Assembly (NCBI RefSeq): GCF_001469955.1
Contig: NZ_LOPU01000001.1
Location: 1 to 64,000 of the forward strand
Reading direction: 5' to 3'
Source: Haloprofundus marisrubri
GTDB lineage: Archaea; Halobacteriota; Halobacteria; Halobacteriales; Haloferacaceae
Length of the DNA: 64,000 nt
The notes under the pieces are model-generated. The model did not search any database. It was not told where the DNA came from and was given only the letters and a program-made list of their open reading frames with translations. Below, in pieces: positions 41,444 to 50,532 of this stretch (positions are counted from its first letter, which is position 1; every line of letters begins with the position of its first letter). The translations under genes were made by a program, and so were the position numbers.

Positions 41444-42664
41444 TCACGTCGAGGCGTCGAGCGCAGTCGCCGACTCGTAGCCGTACTCGTCTACCACGTC
41501 ACGCAGACGGTCACGAGAGTCCCCGAGCGCCTCCAGCGACTCCGCCACCTCGCCACGTTGCAGGCGTTTTCGTTCAGTGTCGGTGAGCGACTCTCTCGCC
41601 TCGGCGGCGGTTCGGAGTCGGTCGTACTCCGTATCTTCGGCTAGATACCGGAGTTCCCGACAGCGGGCGACGACGTCGTCGGGGGCGAACCGCGAGACAA
41701 GCGAGACGAGTTCTGACACGCGAAACCGGAGTTCCTCGGCCGACGGCGGCGGCCACGACACTCGGAGCGGTCCGCCGTCGAGACGGCGCAGGTACGTCCG
41801 GTTCACCGCGACGCGGGCTTTCAGTTCGCTCGGGTCGGCGACGAAGTGCGAGAGTTTCGAGTTCGAGTAGTCGGCGTACTCCAACAGCTCCGGAATCGAG
41901 TCGTCGCCCACCTCGGCCGACTGGACGTACTCGCGGAGGTCCGTCGGCGGCGCATCGTAGTCGACCAGTGGATAGCCGGCGGCCGTCGAAAGAAACGAGA
42001 GCACGTCGCGGGCGCTCGTCTCGCGTTTGTACGTCTCGAACGCCTCCGCCACTGCGTCGTTGTAGGCCCGAATCGGCTCCCGGATTCGGGCGACGGGCGC
42101 ATCGAGGTCCGCCTCGCCGAGTCGTTGTAGTCGATTGAGTTCGGCGAGTCGTTCCTCGACGGTCGAGAGACATCGCTCAGCGTCTCTCGTGGCGGTCCGG
42201 TGTCGCTCCCGCGCGGCGTCTCGTTTCTCGACCAGCGCAGCCACGTCGGCGGCCGGTTCCAGTGCGTCGCGGGCAGCGTGAAAGTGTTTCTCGCTCAGAC
42301 GACGGCGGTCGAGTACGTCGTTGGCCGCCTCGAACGCGTCGGCGGCGGGGGCGTCGTCGTCGACCCCCTCGACGAGTTCGAGGAACTTCTGTTCAAATTC
42401 GACGAACGCGCCGAAATCACCCGTGCCGGTGGCACGGTCCTCGTACCGGTCGAGGAGCGCCGTCGCGCGGTCGTACGCGTCGGCGACGGATGTGACAGCA
42501 GTTGTGCCTCGGTCGGCGATGGCCGTCTCGGCGTCGCGGCGGGCCTCGTACGCCGTTCGAAGTTCGTCGGCGGCGGCGTCTGCACACGAGACGAGCGACG
42601 AGTCGGATTCGGGGGCACCGGTTCCGCCGTGTTCGTCACTCGTCGAATGGTCCGCGTCGGTCAT
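41444..42664 (-). CDS. Coiled-coil haloarchaeal protein of unknown function
   Basis: This 406-residue soluble, acidic protein has long helical heptad-like stretches (about residues 30-180, for example ALVEKRDAARERHRTATRDAERCLSTVEERLAELNRLQRL). A more globular C-terminal half carries YPLVDYDAPPTDLREYV and SWPPPSAEELRFRVSELVSLVSRF. No enzyme motif is visible. It follows hisI by 4 nt on the same strand, so both are probably one transcript. The start MTDADHSTSDE is chosen over one 11 codons upstream that would overlap hisI. Confidence 0.75.
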   Translation of the reverse strand: MTDADHSTSDEHGGTGAPESDSSLVSCADAAADELRTAYEARRDAETAIADRGTTAVTSVADAYDRATALLDRYEDRATGTGDFGAFVEFEQKFLELVEGVDDDAPAADAFEAANDVLDRRRLSEKHFHAARDALEPAADVAALVEKRDAARERHRTATRDAERCLSTVEERLAELNRLQRLGEADLDAPVARIREPIRAYNDAVAEAFETYKRETSARDVLSFLSTAAGYPLVDYDAPPTDLREYVQSAEVGDDSIPELLEYADYSNSKLSHFVADPSELKARVAVNRTYLRRLDGGPLRVSWPPPSAEELRFRVSELVSLVSRFAPDDVVARCRELRYLAEDTEYDRLRTAAEARESLTDTERKRLQRGEVAESLEALGDSRDRLRDVVDEYGYESATALDAST

Positions 42665-42668
42665 GGGT

Positions 42669-43028
42669 TCAGTAGACGTCGTCGGGGTCGAAGACACGTT
42701 CGCCGACCTGCTCGCCCTCGACGGTCCGGTAGAAACAGGAGCGGTGGCCCGTGTGACATGCGCCGCCGGACTGGTCGACGAGATACAGCAGCGTATCGGC
42801 GTCGCAGTCGACGCGAACCTCTCTCACGTCTTGGGTGTGCCCGCTCGTCGCGCCTTTCTCCCAGAGTTCGTCGCGGCTTCGAGAGTAGTAGTGTGCGCGA
42901 CCCGTCTCGCGGGTCCGTTCGAGCGCCTCGGGCGAGACGTACGCCAGCATCAACACCTCGCCGGAGTCTGCGTCCTGGGCGACGGCGGGAACGAGGCCAT
43001 CGTCGCCGAACTCCACGTCGACAGTCAT
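42669..43028 (-). CDS. hisI: Phosphoribosyl-AMP cyclohydrolase
   Basis: This 119-residue zinc enzyme opens the adenine ring of phosphoribosyl-AMP in histidine synthesis. The family blocks are [35 protein letters not shown], the metal-binding [29 protein letters not shown] and the C-terminal end. It is the short, unfused archaeal form, without the HisE pyrophosphohydrolase. The start [11 protein letters not shown] matches the family; 23 extra in-frame residues upstream do not. Confidence 0.95.
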   Translation of the reverse strand: MTVDVEFGDDGLVPAVAQDADSGEVLMLAYVSPEALERTRETGRAHYYSRSRDELWEKGATSGHTQDVREVRVDCDADTLLYLVDQSGGACHTGHRSCFYRTVEGEQVGERVFDPDDVY

Positions 43029-43077
43029 AGATGGACAGTTGCGGGTGTGGCCGATATGTCTTGTGCGTTTTCGACGC

Positions 43078-44079
43078 TCACACCAACCCGACCGCACCGA
43101 GAACCCCGAACAGTACGTCGCCGTAGGTCAGCGCGACGAGCAGGCCGACAAACATCGGGACGATGAAGGGGAGGCCGGGCATCATCCACACCTCCTCGCG
43201 GGTCGACACGAGGTCGAGGCCGTTTCGGAGTTTCTCGGGCGTCGTCCCGTACGCGCTCCACTCCAGCGAATTCAAGAACTTCTCGGCGGCCCACGGGTCC
43301 TCGTAGTCGGTGGAGTTCTGTTCGGGTCGCTCTCGAACGACAGCGCCACCGTCGGCGACGGTGGGGCTATCGGATGGAGCGTCGTCGACCGAGCCGTCGC
43401 CGACGGGGTACGTCTCGGTGACGCTCTCGGGGTCGCGGTGGGCGTCGGGGTCGGCACGGAGCGCCGACAGCGTCGTGCCGCGCCAGCGCAGGTACATCCG
43501 AAGCGCGTCGAGGTCGAGTCCATTGCGGGTGTAGCCGTCGGGCGTCTCGAACAGACTGCCGTGGCGAGTCGACAGCGAGTCGACCGAGACGGGTCGTCCG
43601 AGGAACATCACCGGCGAGAACTGCCGAGTGACGAGATTTCGGAGACCGAGTACGAGCGGGTACGCGACGGCGACGAGAACGGCGTTCGTCAGAATCGTGA
43701 ACGAGAACACGCCGAGCGTCGTCTCGACGAACGGGAGTTCGACGCCGGAGACGAGATACGAGGGAAACGTCGGGAAGATGAGCGCGAGCACGATGAGCGC
43801 CTTCGCGTCCGCCGCGCCGAACCCGCCGATGTACCAGAACGCGTAGCCGATGGGCGCGACGAAGAACACGCTGATGCCGACCTGCAGGAGAAACAGCGAG
43901 TCGAGCGGGCCGAACGGGTACGTCGCCCAGAGGTCCCACCCCAACAAGACGATGCCGAGCGCTGCCAGCGGCGGCCACATGCGGTTGGGGAGGCGGCGCG
44001 TCTTCACGTCGCGCCACGCGGCCCACAGGAAGACGGGGACGACGAGCAAGCGCAGTAAATCCGGCATCGTACCGAGCAT
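43078..44079 (-). CDS. pibD: Archaeal prepilin/preflagellin peptidase
   Basis: This 333-residue aspartic membrane protease (A24 family) processes type III signal peptides of archaellins and pilins. The two catalytic aspartates are in [13 protein letters not shown] and [12 protein letters not shown]. Five helices come first, followed by a soluble insert of about 110 residues (about 175-290) and a last helix. The start is MLGTMPDLL; a second Met four codons later is possible. A TATA-like CCTATTTTACC at 44097-44107 puts the transcript start close to either. Confidence 0.88.
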   Translation of the reverse strand: MLGTMPDLLRLLVVPVFLWAAWRDVKTRRLPNRMWPPLAALGIVLLGWDLWATYPFGPLDSLFLLQVGISVFFVAPIGYAFWYIGGFGAADAKALIVLALIFPTFPSYLVSGVELPFVETTLGVFSFTILTNAVLVAVAYPLVLGLRNLVTRQFSPVMFLGRPVSVDSLSTRHGSLFETPDGYTRNGLDLDALRMYLRWRGTTLSALRADPDAHRDPESVTETYPVGDGSVDDAPSDSPTVADGGAVVRERPEQNSTDYEDPWAAEKFLNSLEWSAYGTTPEKLRNGLDLVSTREEVWMMPGLPFIVPMFVGLLVALTYGDVLFGVLGAVGLV

Positions 44080-44213
44080 GATTCGCCCGTTGTAGGTCGG
44101 TAAAATAGGTGTTGTGGTCGCGCCACGACAGTTCGGAAAACAGGACGGTTCGGGAAACGTCGAACGGCGGAGCTACTGGACGGTAACTGCGCTGCTCTGC
44201 GGGTCAGTCGTCG

Positions 44214-44218
44214 AAAAA
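44214..44218 (-). terminator. T tract after the ferredoxin gene
   Basis: Five T residues on the minus strand lie about 65 nt after the ferredoxin stop, in the 203-bp gap before the prepilin peptidase gene. This is a possible archaeal terminator. Confidence 0.35.
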
Positions 44219-44282
44219 TTGGGGTGTTTGTGTCCGTACGAGTCGCGTCGGCGGCGTCCAGCGGTTTGCTGGCGTGCCGAAC

Positions 44283-44672
44283 TTAGATGACGCGGTTCTG
44301 CAGGTAGTCGAGGTGCTTGGCGTTGTACACGATCTGCACCTCGTCCGCAGCGGGCGAACCGATGCAGGTGAGACGGACAGCCTTCTCGTCGACTTCTTCG
44401 TCGGAGAGAATCTGCTGCATGTCCATCTCGATTTCGCCTTCCTTGAGGATGGCGGCACAGTTCGCACACGCGCCTGCACGGCAGGAGAACGGCCAGTCGT
44501 AACCCTGCGCCTCGGCGGCTTCGAGGATGTATTCGCCCTCGTTGACGTCGAGTGAACCGTAGTCCTCCTCGTCGAGGCCGGCGTCTGCGGCGTTGTCGAA
44601 GAGGTCGTCGTCGTCGAGGTCCCAACCCTGGTCGTCCAGTACTTCGTAGTTAAGGTATTCTACCGTGGGCAT
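44283..44672 (-). CDS. fer: Haloarchaeal 2Fe-2S ferredoxin
   Basis: This 129-residue plant-type ferredoxin has the typical haloarchaeal acidic N-terminal extension (about residues 1-45). The cluster ligands are CRAGACANC and a later Cys in [13 protein letters not shown]. It ends with the conserved [16 protein letters not shown]. It carries electrons from the pyruvate and oxoglutarate ferredoxin oxidoreductases. The start [11 protein letters not shown] is standard for this protein; the longer open frame upstream is not used. Confidence 0.97.
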   Translation of the reverse strand: MPTVEYLNYEVLDDQGWDLDDDDLFDNAADAGLDEEDYGSLDVNEGEYILEAAEAQGYDWPFSCRAGACANCAAILKEGEIEMDMQQILSDEEVDEKAVRLTCIGSPAADEVQIVYNAKHLDYLQNRVI

Positions 44673-44774
44673 CACCCATTGGTTCGGCACCCATACCATT
44701 AGACTTTGCTGTTCAGCCCTGGAGTCGTGTGGTGATTCCGAGGACGAAAACGGACGCACGGAACCGAACACCAC

Positions 44775-45914
44775 CTACAACGGCACGAACGTGAAGAGCA
44801 GGAACGACGCTACCGCCGACAGCGAGGGGGTGAGAATCCAAAAGAAGATGACACGACCGGTCGTCCCGGGGTTGAACAGGTCGTTGGCGGTGAGTTCGTC
44901 GCTCTCGTCGCCGACGCGGGGGACTTCCTCCTGGCGTTCGGCCGCCAGCGCGTTCACCGAGACGTTCGGTCCCTCGCCGCGGACCGCCTGTCCGAGCGTC
45001 ACCGTCCGCGTGGCGCGGCCCCACCCGAGGCCGACGATGCTCATCGTCGCGCTCACCGCGAGACTCGCGGGGATGCCCAGCGCCGACAGCACGGCGATGA
45101 GCGTCGCGCTGACGACTTCGACGATGAGCGCCGCCAGAATAGGGAGGTCGGTGAGGTCGTTGCCGACGGTGTCGAGCGTCCGCCGTGCGATGGTGAACGC
45201 GCCGAGTGCGATAGCGCCGCCCGCCAACAGCACCCCTTGGTCGATGGGAACCGCCCCGTTGCCGACCAGTGGGGCGACGGCGTTGGCGGCGTTGGACGCG
45301 CCCGCCGAAAACGCCATGTAGCACGCGATAGCGACGACGAGTATCGCCCCGCCGAACTCGCGCATCGTCGTCCCCGGGCCGAGTTTCGGTAGCGGCGTGT
45401 ACTCGACGAGGGGACCGTCGCTGCTGTCGATGACGAACCGGGCGTCGAGATACGGGTAGACGTAGCGGCCGATGACCGCACAGACCCAGAAGGCGAGAAT
45501 CGGTGCGACAATCCACCACGAGACGATTTCGAGCATCTTCGGCTGGTTCAGCGTGTCCGTCGCCAGTCCGAGGCCGGCGATAGCGCCGACGGCCGTCATC
45601 GACGTTGAGGCGGGCACCCCGAAGGTGTTCGAGACCAACAGCGCAAGCCCGACGAACAGCAGAACGGCGACGCTAGCGGCGAGAGTAAACTGACTCTGGG
45701 GGACGATTTCGCCGCCCATCGTTTCGACGACTTCCCGGCCCACAGTCCACCCGCCGAGCAGTGCGAACACCGCCATCAGCGAGGCGGCGACGAGTTTGTT
45801 CACCACACCGCTGCCGACGGCGGGGCCGAACGCGACGCCGGTTGAGGAGCCACCGATGTTGAATCCGACGAAGATGGCGACCAGAATGCCGACGGCGAGG
45901 AGAACTTCTACCAC
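44775..45914 (-). CDS. PiT-family inorganic phosphate transporter, copy 1
   Basis: This 379-residue membrane protein has the two inverted PiT signatures: GFNIGGSSTGVAFGPAVGSG near the N-terminus and GASNAANAVAPLVGNG in the second half, with about 10 helices and a soluble loop before the last helix. It should import phosphate (or metal phosphate) with sodium or protons. The gene directly upstream on the same strand is a paralogue with matching blocks, which indicates tandem duplication. Confidence 0.92.
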   Translation of the reverse strand: MVEVLLAVGILVAIFVGFNIGGSSTGVAFGPAVGSGVVNKLVAASLMAVFALLGGWTVGREVVETMGGEIVPQSQFTLAASVAVLLFVGLALLVSNTFGVPASTSMTAVGAIAGLGLATDTLNQPKMLEIVSWWIVAPILAFWVCAVIGRYVYPYLDARFVIDSSDGPLVEYTPLPKLGPGTTMREFGGAILVVAIACYMAFSAGASNAANAVAPLVGNGAVPIDQGVLLAGGAIALGAFTIARRTLDTVGNDLTDLPILAALIVEVVSATLIAVLSALGIPASLAVSATMSIVGLGWGRATRTVTLGQAVRGEGPNVSVNALAAERQEEVPRVGDESDELTANDLFNPGTTGRVIFFWILTPSLSAVASFLLFTFVPL

Positions 45915-45990
45915 GGGGTAGAATTACTCTCGAAAGACGGTTAAGCCGTCCGCATTCGGACCGGCGCTGTCGGCTGTTTCGGAGGAACGT

Positions 45991-47193
45991 TCAGAAGAAC
46001 GGCGCGAACCGGAACACCGTGTAGGCGGCGACGGTGGCCAGCGCCGGGACGAGATTCTGGAGGAGGACGATTCGGGCCGTCGTCGCCGGTCGGTACAGTT
46101 CGGCCGTCGCGGCCGTCTCGTTCGGCGCGAGCGGCGGTTCCTCGGCCACCTCGTCGGCGGTTCCGAACCCGGTCGACGCCGACTGTGTGGACGCCGCCGA
46201 CTGCGTAGATGCCTCCGAGGATGCCGTCGCCGCGGGCGCGCCGACGCTTTCTGTGGGTGTGCCGGGAAGCGTCGACCCTTCCGCGCGGGTCGCCCGCCCC
46301 CACCCGAGACCGACGATGCTCATCGTGGCGATGACGACGAAACTCGCCGGGATACCGAGTATCGAGAGAACGGTGACGAGACTCGCACTCACCGTGGCGA
46401 CGACGAGCGCCGCCGCCAGCGGGAGGTCGGTGAGGTCGTTGCCGACGGTGTCGAGCGTCCGCCGCGCGATGGTGAGTGCCCCCAAGCCGATAGCGCCCGC
46501 CGCGAGCAGAATTCCTTGGTTCATCGTCACCGACCCGTTGCCGACCAGCGGGGCGACGGCGTTGGCGACGTTGGATGCGCCCGCCGAAAACGCCATGTAG
46601 CACGCGATGCCGACGACGAGCGCCGTTCCGCCGAGTTCACGCATCGTCGTGTTCGGGCCGAGTTGTGGGCGAGGAGTGAACTCCAACAGCGGCCCGTCAG
46701 ACTGTCTGACTGCGATTCGGCCGGCGATTTCGTCGTACGCGTAGCGACCGACGACGGCGCTCACCCAGAAGCCGACGATGGGTGCGACGAACCACCACGA
46801 GACGATTTCGAGGACGACGCCCGTGTTCAACCGGTTCGAGGCGAGGCCGAATCCGGCGATAGCGCCGACGGCCGTCATCGACGTGGAGGCCGGTACCCCG
46901 AAGACGTTCGAGACGAACAGCGCGAAGCCGATGAAAAACAGCATGGCGATACTCACCGAGAGCGTGAACGGGTCGCCCGTGACGAGGTCGCTGCCGAGAG
47001 TGTCGACGACGCGGCGGCCGACGGTCCACCCGCCGATGAGCGCGAACACCGCCATCAGGCCGCCGGCGGCGAGTTTCGACACCGCACCGCTGCCGACCGC
47101 CGGACCGAATGCGACACCGGTGTTCGACCCGCCGATGTTGAACCCGACGAAGACGGCGACGATAATACCGAGCACGAAGAGGAGAGACGACAC
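45991..47193 (-). CDS. PiT-family inorganic phosphate transporter, copy 2
   Basis: This 400-residue paralogue of the next gene is near-identical in the core: GFNIGGSNTGVAFGPAVGSGAV and GASNVANAVAPLVGNG. The two diverge most in the soluble loop before the last helix (about residues 310-370), which here is longer and Ala/Ser/Thr-rich. The 76-nt gap allows co-transcription. No PhoU-like regulator is next to the pair. Confidence 0.92.
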   Translation of the reverse strand: MSSLLFVLGIIVAVFVGFNIGGSNTGVAFGPAVGSGAVSKLAAGGLMAVFALIGGWTVGRRVVDTLGSDLVTGDPFTLSVSIAMLFFIGFALFVSNVFGVPASTSMTAVGAIAGFGLASNRLNTGVVLEIVSWWFVAPIVGFWVSAVVGRYAYDEIAGRIAVRQSDGPLLEFTPRPQLGPNTTMRELGGTALVVGIACYMAFSAGASNVANAVAPLVGNGSVTMNQGILLAAGAIGLGALTIARRTLDTVGNDLTDLPLAAALVVATVSASLVTVLSILGIPASFVVIATMSIVGLGWGRATRAEGSTLPGTPTESVGAPAATASSEASTQSAASTQSASTGFGTADEVAEEPPLAPNETAATAELYRPATTARIVLLQNLVPALATVAAYTVFRFAPFF

Positions 47194-47312
47194 TATCCGT
47201 GGTTGGCGCGAGAGTCACATAAGCCCCCGGTTCCGGGTGACGAGCGGACGGCAGGTCCGACCGGACGACTCCGACCGGGGTGCTTTACTCACCGTGGCAC
47301 TCAGCGTCTGCC

Positions 47313-48035
47313 ATGAGCCACTTCCCGGAGTTCGAGGTCGTTCCCGCAGTCGACGTACAGGACGGCGAAGTCGTCCAACTGGTGCAGGGCGAACGCGGGA
47401 CCGAGAAGCGCTACGGCGACCCCGTCGAGGCGGCGCGGCGGTGGGTCGACGAGGGCGCGGAGACGCTCCACCTCGTGGATTTGGACGGCGCGTTCGAGGG
47501 GCAACGCGAGAACGCCGCAGCCATCGAAGCCATCGTCGACGCGACGGACGTCGCCGTGCAGGTCGGCGGCGGTATCCGAACCGCAGCGGACGCAGTCGCG
47601 CTGCTCGACGGCGGCGTCGACCGGGTCATCCTCGGCACGGCGGCCATCGAGAACCCCGACATCGTCGGCGAGATAAGCGACGAGTACCCGGAGTCGGTGA
47701 TGGTGAGTCTCGACGCAAAGGATGGGGAAGTCGTCGTCTCGGGGTGGACCGAGGGGACTGGGCTGGACCCGGTGGAGGCGGCGGCGCGCTACGAGAAACT
47801 CGGCGCGGGCGCGATTCTGTTCACCGACGTCGACGTCGAAGGGCAGTTAGAAGGCGTGCAGACCGACCGAATCGAGCGTCTCCCCGACGCCGTCGACATT
47901 CCCGTCGTCGCCAGCGGCGGCGTCGCCACCGTCGACGACGTGCGGGCGCTCCGAGAGGCGGGCGCGGCGGCCGTCGTCGTGGGGACGGCACTGTACGAGG
48001 GGCAGTTCACGCTCCGCGAGGCGATGTCGGCGTAA
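47313..48035 (+). CDS. hisA: HisA isomerase of histidine synthesis
   Basis: This 240-residue (beta-alpha)8 barrel opens the ProFAR ring to PRFAR. The two phosphate sites are visible as QVGGGIRTAADAVALL and VVASGGVATVDDVRAL, and catalytic aspartates are in VVPAVDVQDGEVV (first strand) and FTDVDVEG. The length is normal. The ATG at 47313 (MSHFPEFEVVPAVD) is the family start. It is read toward hisB, with a small membrane-protein gene on the opposite strand between them. Confidence 0.95.
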   Translation: MSHFPEFEVVPAVDVQDGEVVQLVQGERGTEKRYGDPVEAARRWVDEGAETLHLVDLDGAFEGQRENAAAIEAIVDATDVAVQVGGGIRTAADAVALLDGGVDRVILGTAAIENPDIVGEISDEYPESVMVSLDAKDGEVVVSGWTEGTGLDPVEAAARYEKLGAGAILFTDVDVEGQLEGVQTDRIERLPDAVDIPVVASGGVATVDDVRALREAGAAAVVVGTALYEGQFTLREAMSA

Positions 48036-48075
48036 GTGACTGCGCCGACGGAGATACCGAAGACGACGCGACGAC

Positions 48076-48240
48076 TCAGTGACGGAACCGGCAGCCGACA
48101 CCGCGTTCGAGCGTGTCGACGGTGCCGACGGCCGCGAGCAGCACGAGGCCGAACCCGAGTACCACGCCGGTAAACGTCATCGACGACAGGAACAGCACTC
48201 CCACGACGAGTGTGAGCGCTATCGTCAGTTCGCGCTTCAT
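48076..48240 (-). CDS. 54-residue small membrane protein between hisA and hisB
   Basis: A complete frame from ATG 48240 to TGA 48076 encodes a short protein with two hydrophobic segments: LTIALTLVVGVLFLSSM (residues about 5-21) and TGVVLGFGLVLLAAVGTV (about 24-41). These are flanked by a basic start (MKRE) and a charged tail (DTLERGVGCRFRH). A TATA box at 48265-48273 gives a transcript start next to the ATG. It is too short for most gene finders. The function is unknown. Confidence 0.7.
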   Translation of the reverse strand: MKRELTIALTLVVGVLFLSSMTFTGVVLGFGLVLLAAVGTVDTLERGVGCRFRH

Positions 48241-48264
48241 CGATGGTCGGTAGAGGCGCTTCAG

Positions 48265-48273
48265 TCATATGAA
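48265..48273 (-). promoter_or_regulatory. TATA box of the 54-residue membrane protein
   Basis: The minus strand reads TTCATATGA, 25-33 nt before the ATG at 48240. The predicted transcript is nearly leaderless, which supports the small gene as real. Confidence 0.55.
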
Positions 48274-48415
48274 GCGGTAGCAGACGGGCGTCTGCCTTGC
48301 GTCATACGATTGTGAACGTTTTGTCGGTTTCGTAGAGCGAGAACGAAAGGTGAACGCCGGAGTCGAAGGGGCCACGGAGCGCAACGGTGATACGCGCCGC
48401 GTCCGAGAAGCGAGC

Positions 48416-49009
48416 ATGAGCGACCGGACGGCCGCCGTGTTCCGCGAGACGGCGGAGACCACCATCGACCTCTCTCTCGACATCGACGGCAACGGCGAGG
48501 CCGACATCGACACCGGAATCGGCTTCTTCGACCACATGCTGACCGCGTTCGCCAAACACGGCCTCTTCGACCTCGACGTCGAGTGCGACGGCGACCTGCA
48601 CGTCGACGACCACCACACCGTCGAGGACGTCGCCATCGTCCTCGGCGAGGCGTTTGCGGACGCCCTCGGCGACAAGCGCGGCATCGTCCGCTACGCCGAC
48701 CGGAAAGTTCCCTTGGACGAGGCCGTCGTCGGCGTCGTCGTCGACGTGAGCGGCCGCCCGCACTTCGGCTTCGAAGGCGAGTTCTCGCAAGAAACCATCG
48801 GCGAGTTCACGAGCGACATGGCGCGACATTTCGCGTACTCGCTTTCGATGAACGCCGGCCTGACGCTCCACGTCGACGTCGAACGCGGCGTCAACGCCCA
48901 CCACGAGGTGGAGGCGCTGTTCAAGGCGCTCACCCGTGCGCTCGACGACGCGACCCGCATCGACGAGCGTCGCGCCGACGATACGCCGAGTACCAAAGGC
49001 GAACTGTAG
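48416..49009 (+). CDS. hisB: Imidazoleglycerol-phosphate dehydratase
   Basis: This 197-residue enzyme dehydrates imidazole glycerol phosphate in histidine synthesis. The metal-binding His/Glu blocks are [36 protein letters not shown] and [14 protein letters not shown], matching the stand-alone archaeal form without a phosphatase domain. The start [16 protein letters not shown] is conserved; an in-frame ATG 22 codons upstream gives unrelated sequence. Confidence 0.95.
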   Translation: MSDRTAAVFRETAETTIDLSLDIDGNGEADIDTGIGFFDHMLTAFAKHGLFDLDVECDGDLHVDDHHTVEDVAIVLGEAFADALGDKRGIVRYADRKVPLDEAVVGVVVDVSGRPHFGFEGEFSQETIGEFTSDMARHFAYSLSMNAGLTLHVDVERGVNAHHEVEALFKALTRALDDATRIDERRADDTPSTKGEL

Positions 49010-49036
49010 CTGTCGTCGGCGACATCTCGCTTCTCC

Positions 49037-49588
49037 TCACTCGACGCGCCGAAACAGGCTGGGGTAGTCGCGGACGACGCCCGCCGAATCGACCGGAATT
49101 TCGGCGGAGAACCCGCTCGTCAGACTCTCGTATCTAAAGCGGCCGCCGTCGGCGTCGGCGGGGTCCAAGCAGGTGTACCGCTGCCGAACTGCTGACACCG
49201 TCAGCGACGGAACCGAGACGTACACCATCGAGAGCGTCGCCGACTCGCCAGTTGCGAGGTTCAGGCGGCGAATCGGGAGCGCGTTCGTAAAGGGGGTCGC
49301 CGAGATATCCACGTCCAGACAGCCGTCGAGTTCGGGAATCGGCGCACCGTCGTCGTCCCACCTTCCCTCGCCGTCAGCCGAGAGACGGAGACGCTTCTCG
49401 GAGTCAAACGAATCGACCGACACCGACCGAACGCGTCCGTCGGCGTCGCAGTCCAGCGCGTATCGAATCCGGTACCGTTCGTCGTCGGTAGCGCCGAGAA
49501 CGACCGACTCCGCCGACAGCGGTTCGAGGTCGTACCGGAGATGTTCGAGTCCGACGCCGTCGTCGGGTTCCCAGAGTACGTCGTGCAT
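49037..49588 (-). CDS. Putative glycolipid-binding protein (DUF1089-like)
   Basis: This 183-residue protein fits the all-beta putative glycolipid-binding family. The cues are VLWEPDDGVGLEHLRYDL, RIRYALDCDADGRVRSVSV, a WDDDG-PIPELDGCLDVDISATPFTNALPIRRL core and the C-terminal YTCLDPADADGGRFRYES. It is cytoplasmic, with no signal peptide. Family members are poorly studied. It converges with hisB, with the two stop codons 27 nt apart. Confidence 0.75.
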   Translation of the reverse strand: MHDVLWEPDDGVGLEHLRYDLEPLSAESVVLGATDDERYRIRYALDCDADGRVRSVSVDSFDSEKRLRLSADGEGRWDDDGAPIPELDGCLDVDISATPFTNALPIRRLNLATGESATLSMVYVSVPSLTVSAVRQRYTCLDPADADGGRFRYESLTSGFSAEIPVDSAGVVRDYPSLFRRVE

Positions 49589-49646
49589 ACTCGACCCGCG
49601 ATTGCGAACGCGAAAGCGCGTTCGGTCTCTCCTCGACGAGTTCGGT

Positions 49647-50438
49647 TCAGCCGCGGTGGAGTTGGCCGTTTCGCTCGGCGAGGACCCCCCGGTCGATAGC
49701 GTAGTCGAGGATGTCGCGTACTTCCGCGTCGTCGAGGTCGTACGCGCCGGAAGCGAGCGACTCGATTTCCGCGCGGTCGACGGGGAACTCGCGGTTCGAG
49801 AGCAGTCGCATCACGGTTCTGAACTCGGCTGGCTCTTCCGTGGGTGCAGAGGAGTCGGTGTCGGCGGTGTCGACGTCGGGGGCGTCGTGGTCAGGGTCGA
49901 ACTCGCCGTCGTCGGTCGTTTCCGACGCACCGGGAGTCGGTTCGGCATCTGTCGACGGAGTGTCGACGTCGGTCGGCGGTGCGTCGGTCGGCGGTGCGTC
50001 GATAGTGATGCCAGCGGCGTCGGCCGCGAGCGGGTCGTCGAAGCCGGTGGTGTCGATGGCGTCGCCCGGCGGCGGTGGCGTCGATTCCACGCCCGCGTCT
50101 GTCTCTATAACATCCGCGTCTTCGTCTGCCTCGGTAGTCGGTGTCGTCTCGTCAGCGCCGGGCGAGTTCGGTGACGTGGGTGGCGAGTGTGGTGACTCCG
50201 ACGGCGACGGGGAGACGGCGTCCGGAGACGGGGATGGGGGCGGAGCCTCGGAGTCGCTCCCACCGAGCACGTCGACGATTGGTTCGAGGACGGTGCCGAG
50301 TTTCTTCCGGCAGGTCGTACAGAGCACGACCGTCCGTTGTTGTTCGTCGGTCGGGTCGAACCGCGGCGGGACGACGGCGAATTCGGTGAGGCCGTCGCCA
50401 ATCTCTCCGCAGAAGTAACACGAGTCGAGGTCGGCCAT
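49647..50438 (-). CDS. Zinc-finger protein with Pro/Asp linker and C-terminal helical domain
   Basis: This 263-residue protein begins with a Cys4 zinc site (CYFCGEIGD... VLCTTCRKKLG, about residues 7-48). Then comes a long disordered Pro/Ser/Thr/Asp linker (about 62-190) and a C-terminal winged-helix-like domain (FRTVMRLLSNREFPVDRAEIESLASGAYDLDDAEVRDILDYAIDRGVLAERNG). This suggests a nucleic-acid-binding or regulatory protein. The start MADLDSCYFCGE is chosen from a much longer open frame. It is divergent from the ACT-domain regulator 94 nt away. Confidence 0.75.
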   Translation of the reverse strand: MADLDSCYFCGEIGDGLTEFAVVPPRFDPTDEQQRTVVLCTTCRKKLGTVLEPIVDVLGGSDSEAPPPSPSPDAVSPSPSESPHSPPTSPNSPGADETTPTTEADEDADVIETDAGVESTPPPPGDAIDTTGFDDPLAADAAGITIDAPPTDAPPTDVDTPSTDAEPTPGASETTDDGEFDPDHDAPDVDTADTDSSAPTEEPAEFRTVMRLLSNREFPVDRAEIESLASGAYDLDDAEVRDILDYAIDRGVLAERNGQLHRG

Positions 50439-50532
50439 ACCGCAGACGCGCGGGCCGGCGGCTAAAAACCCACGGCGCGGCGAGCGGACGGCCACAACTA
50501 AGACCGAGAGGCGCACACGGACTCGCAAGCGA

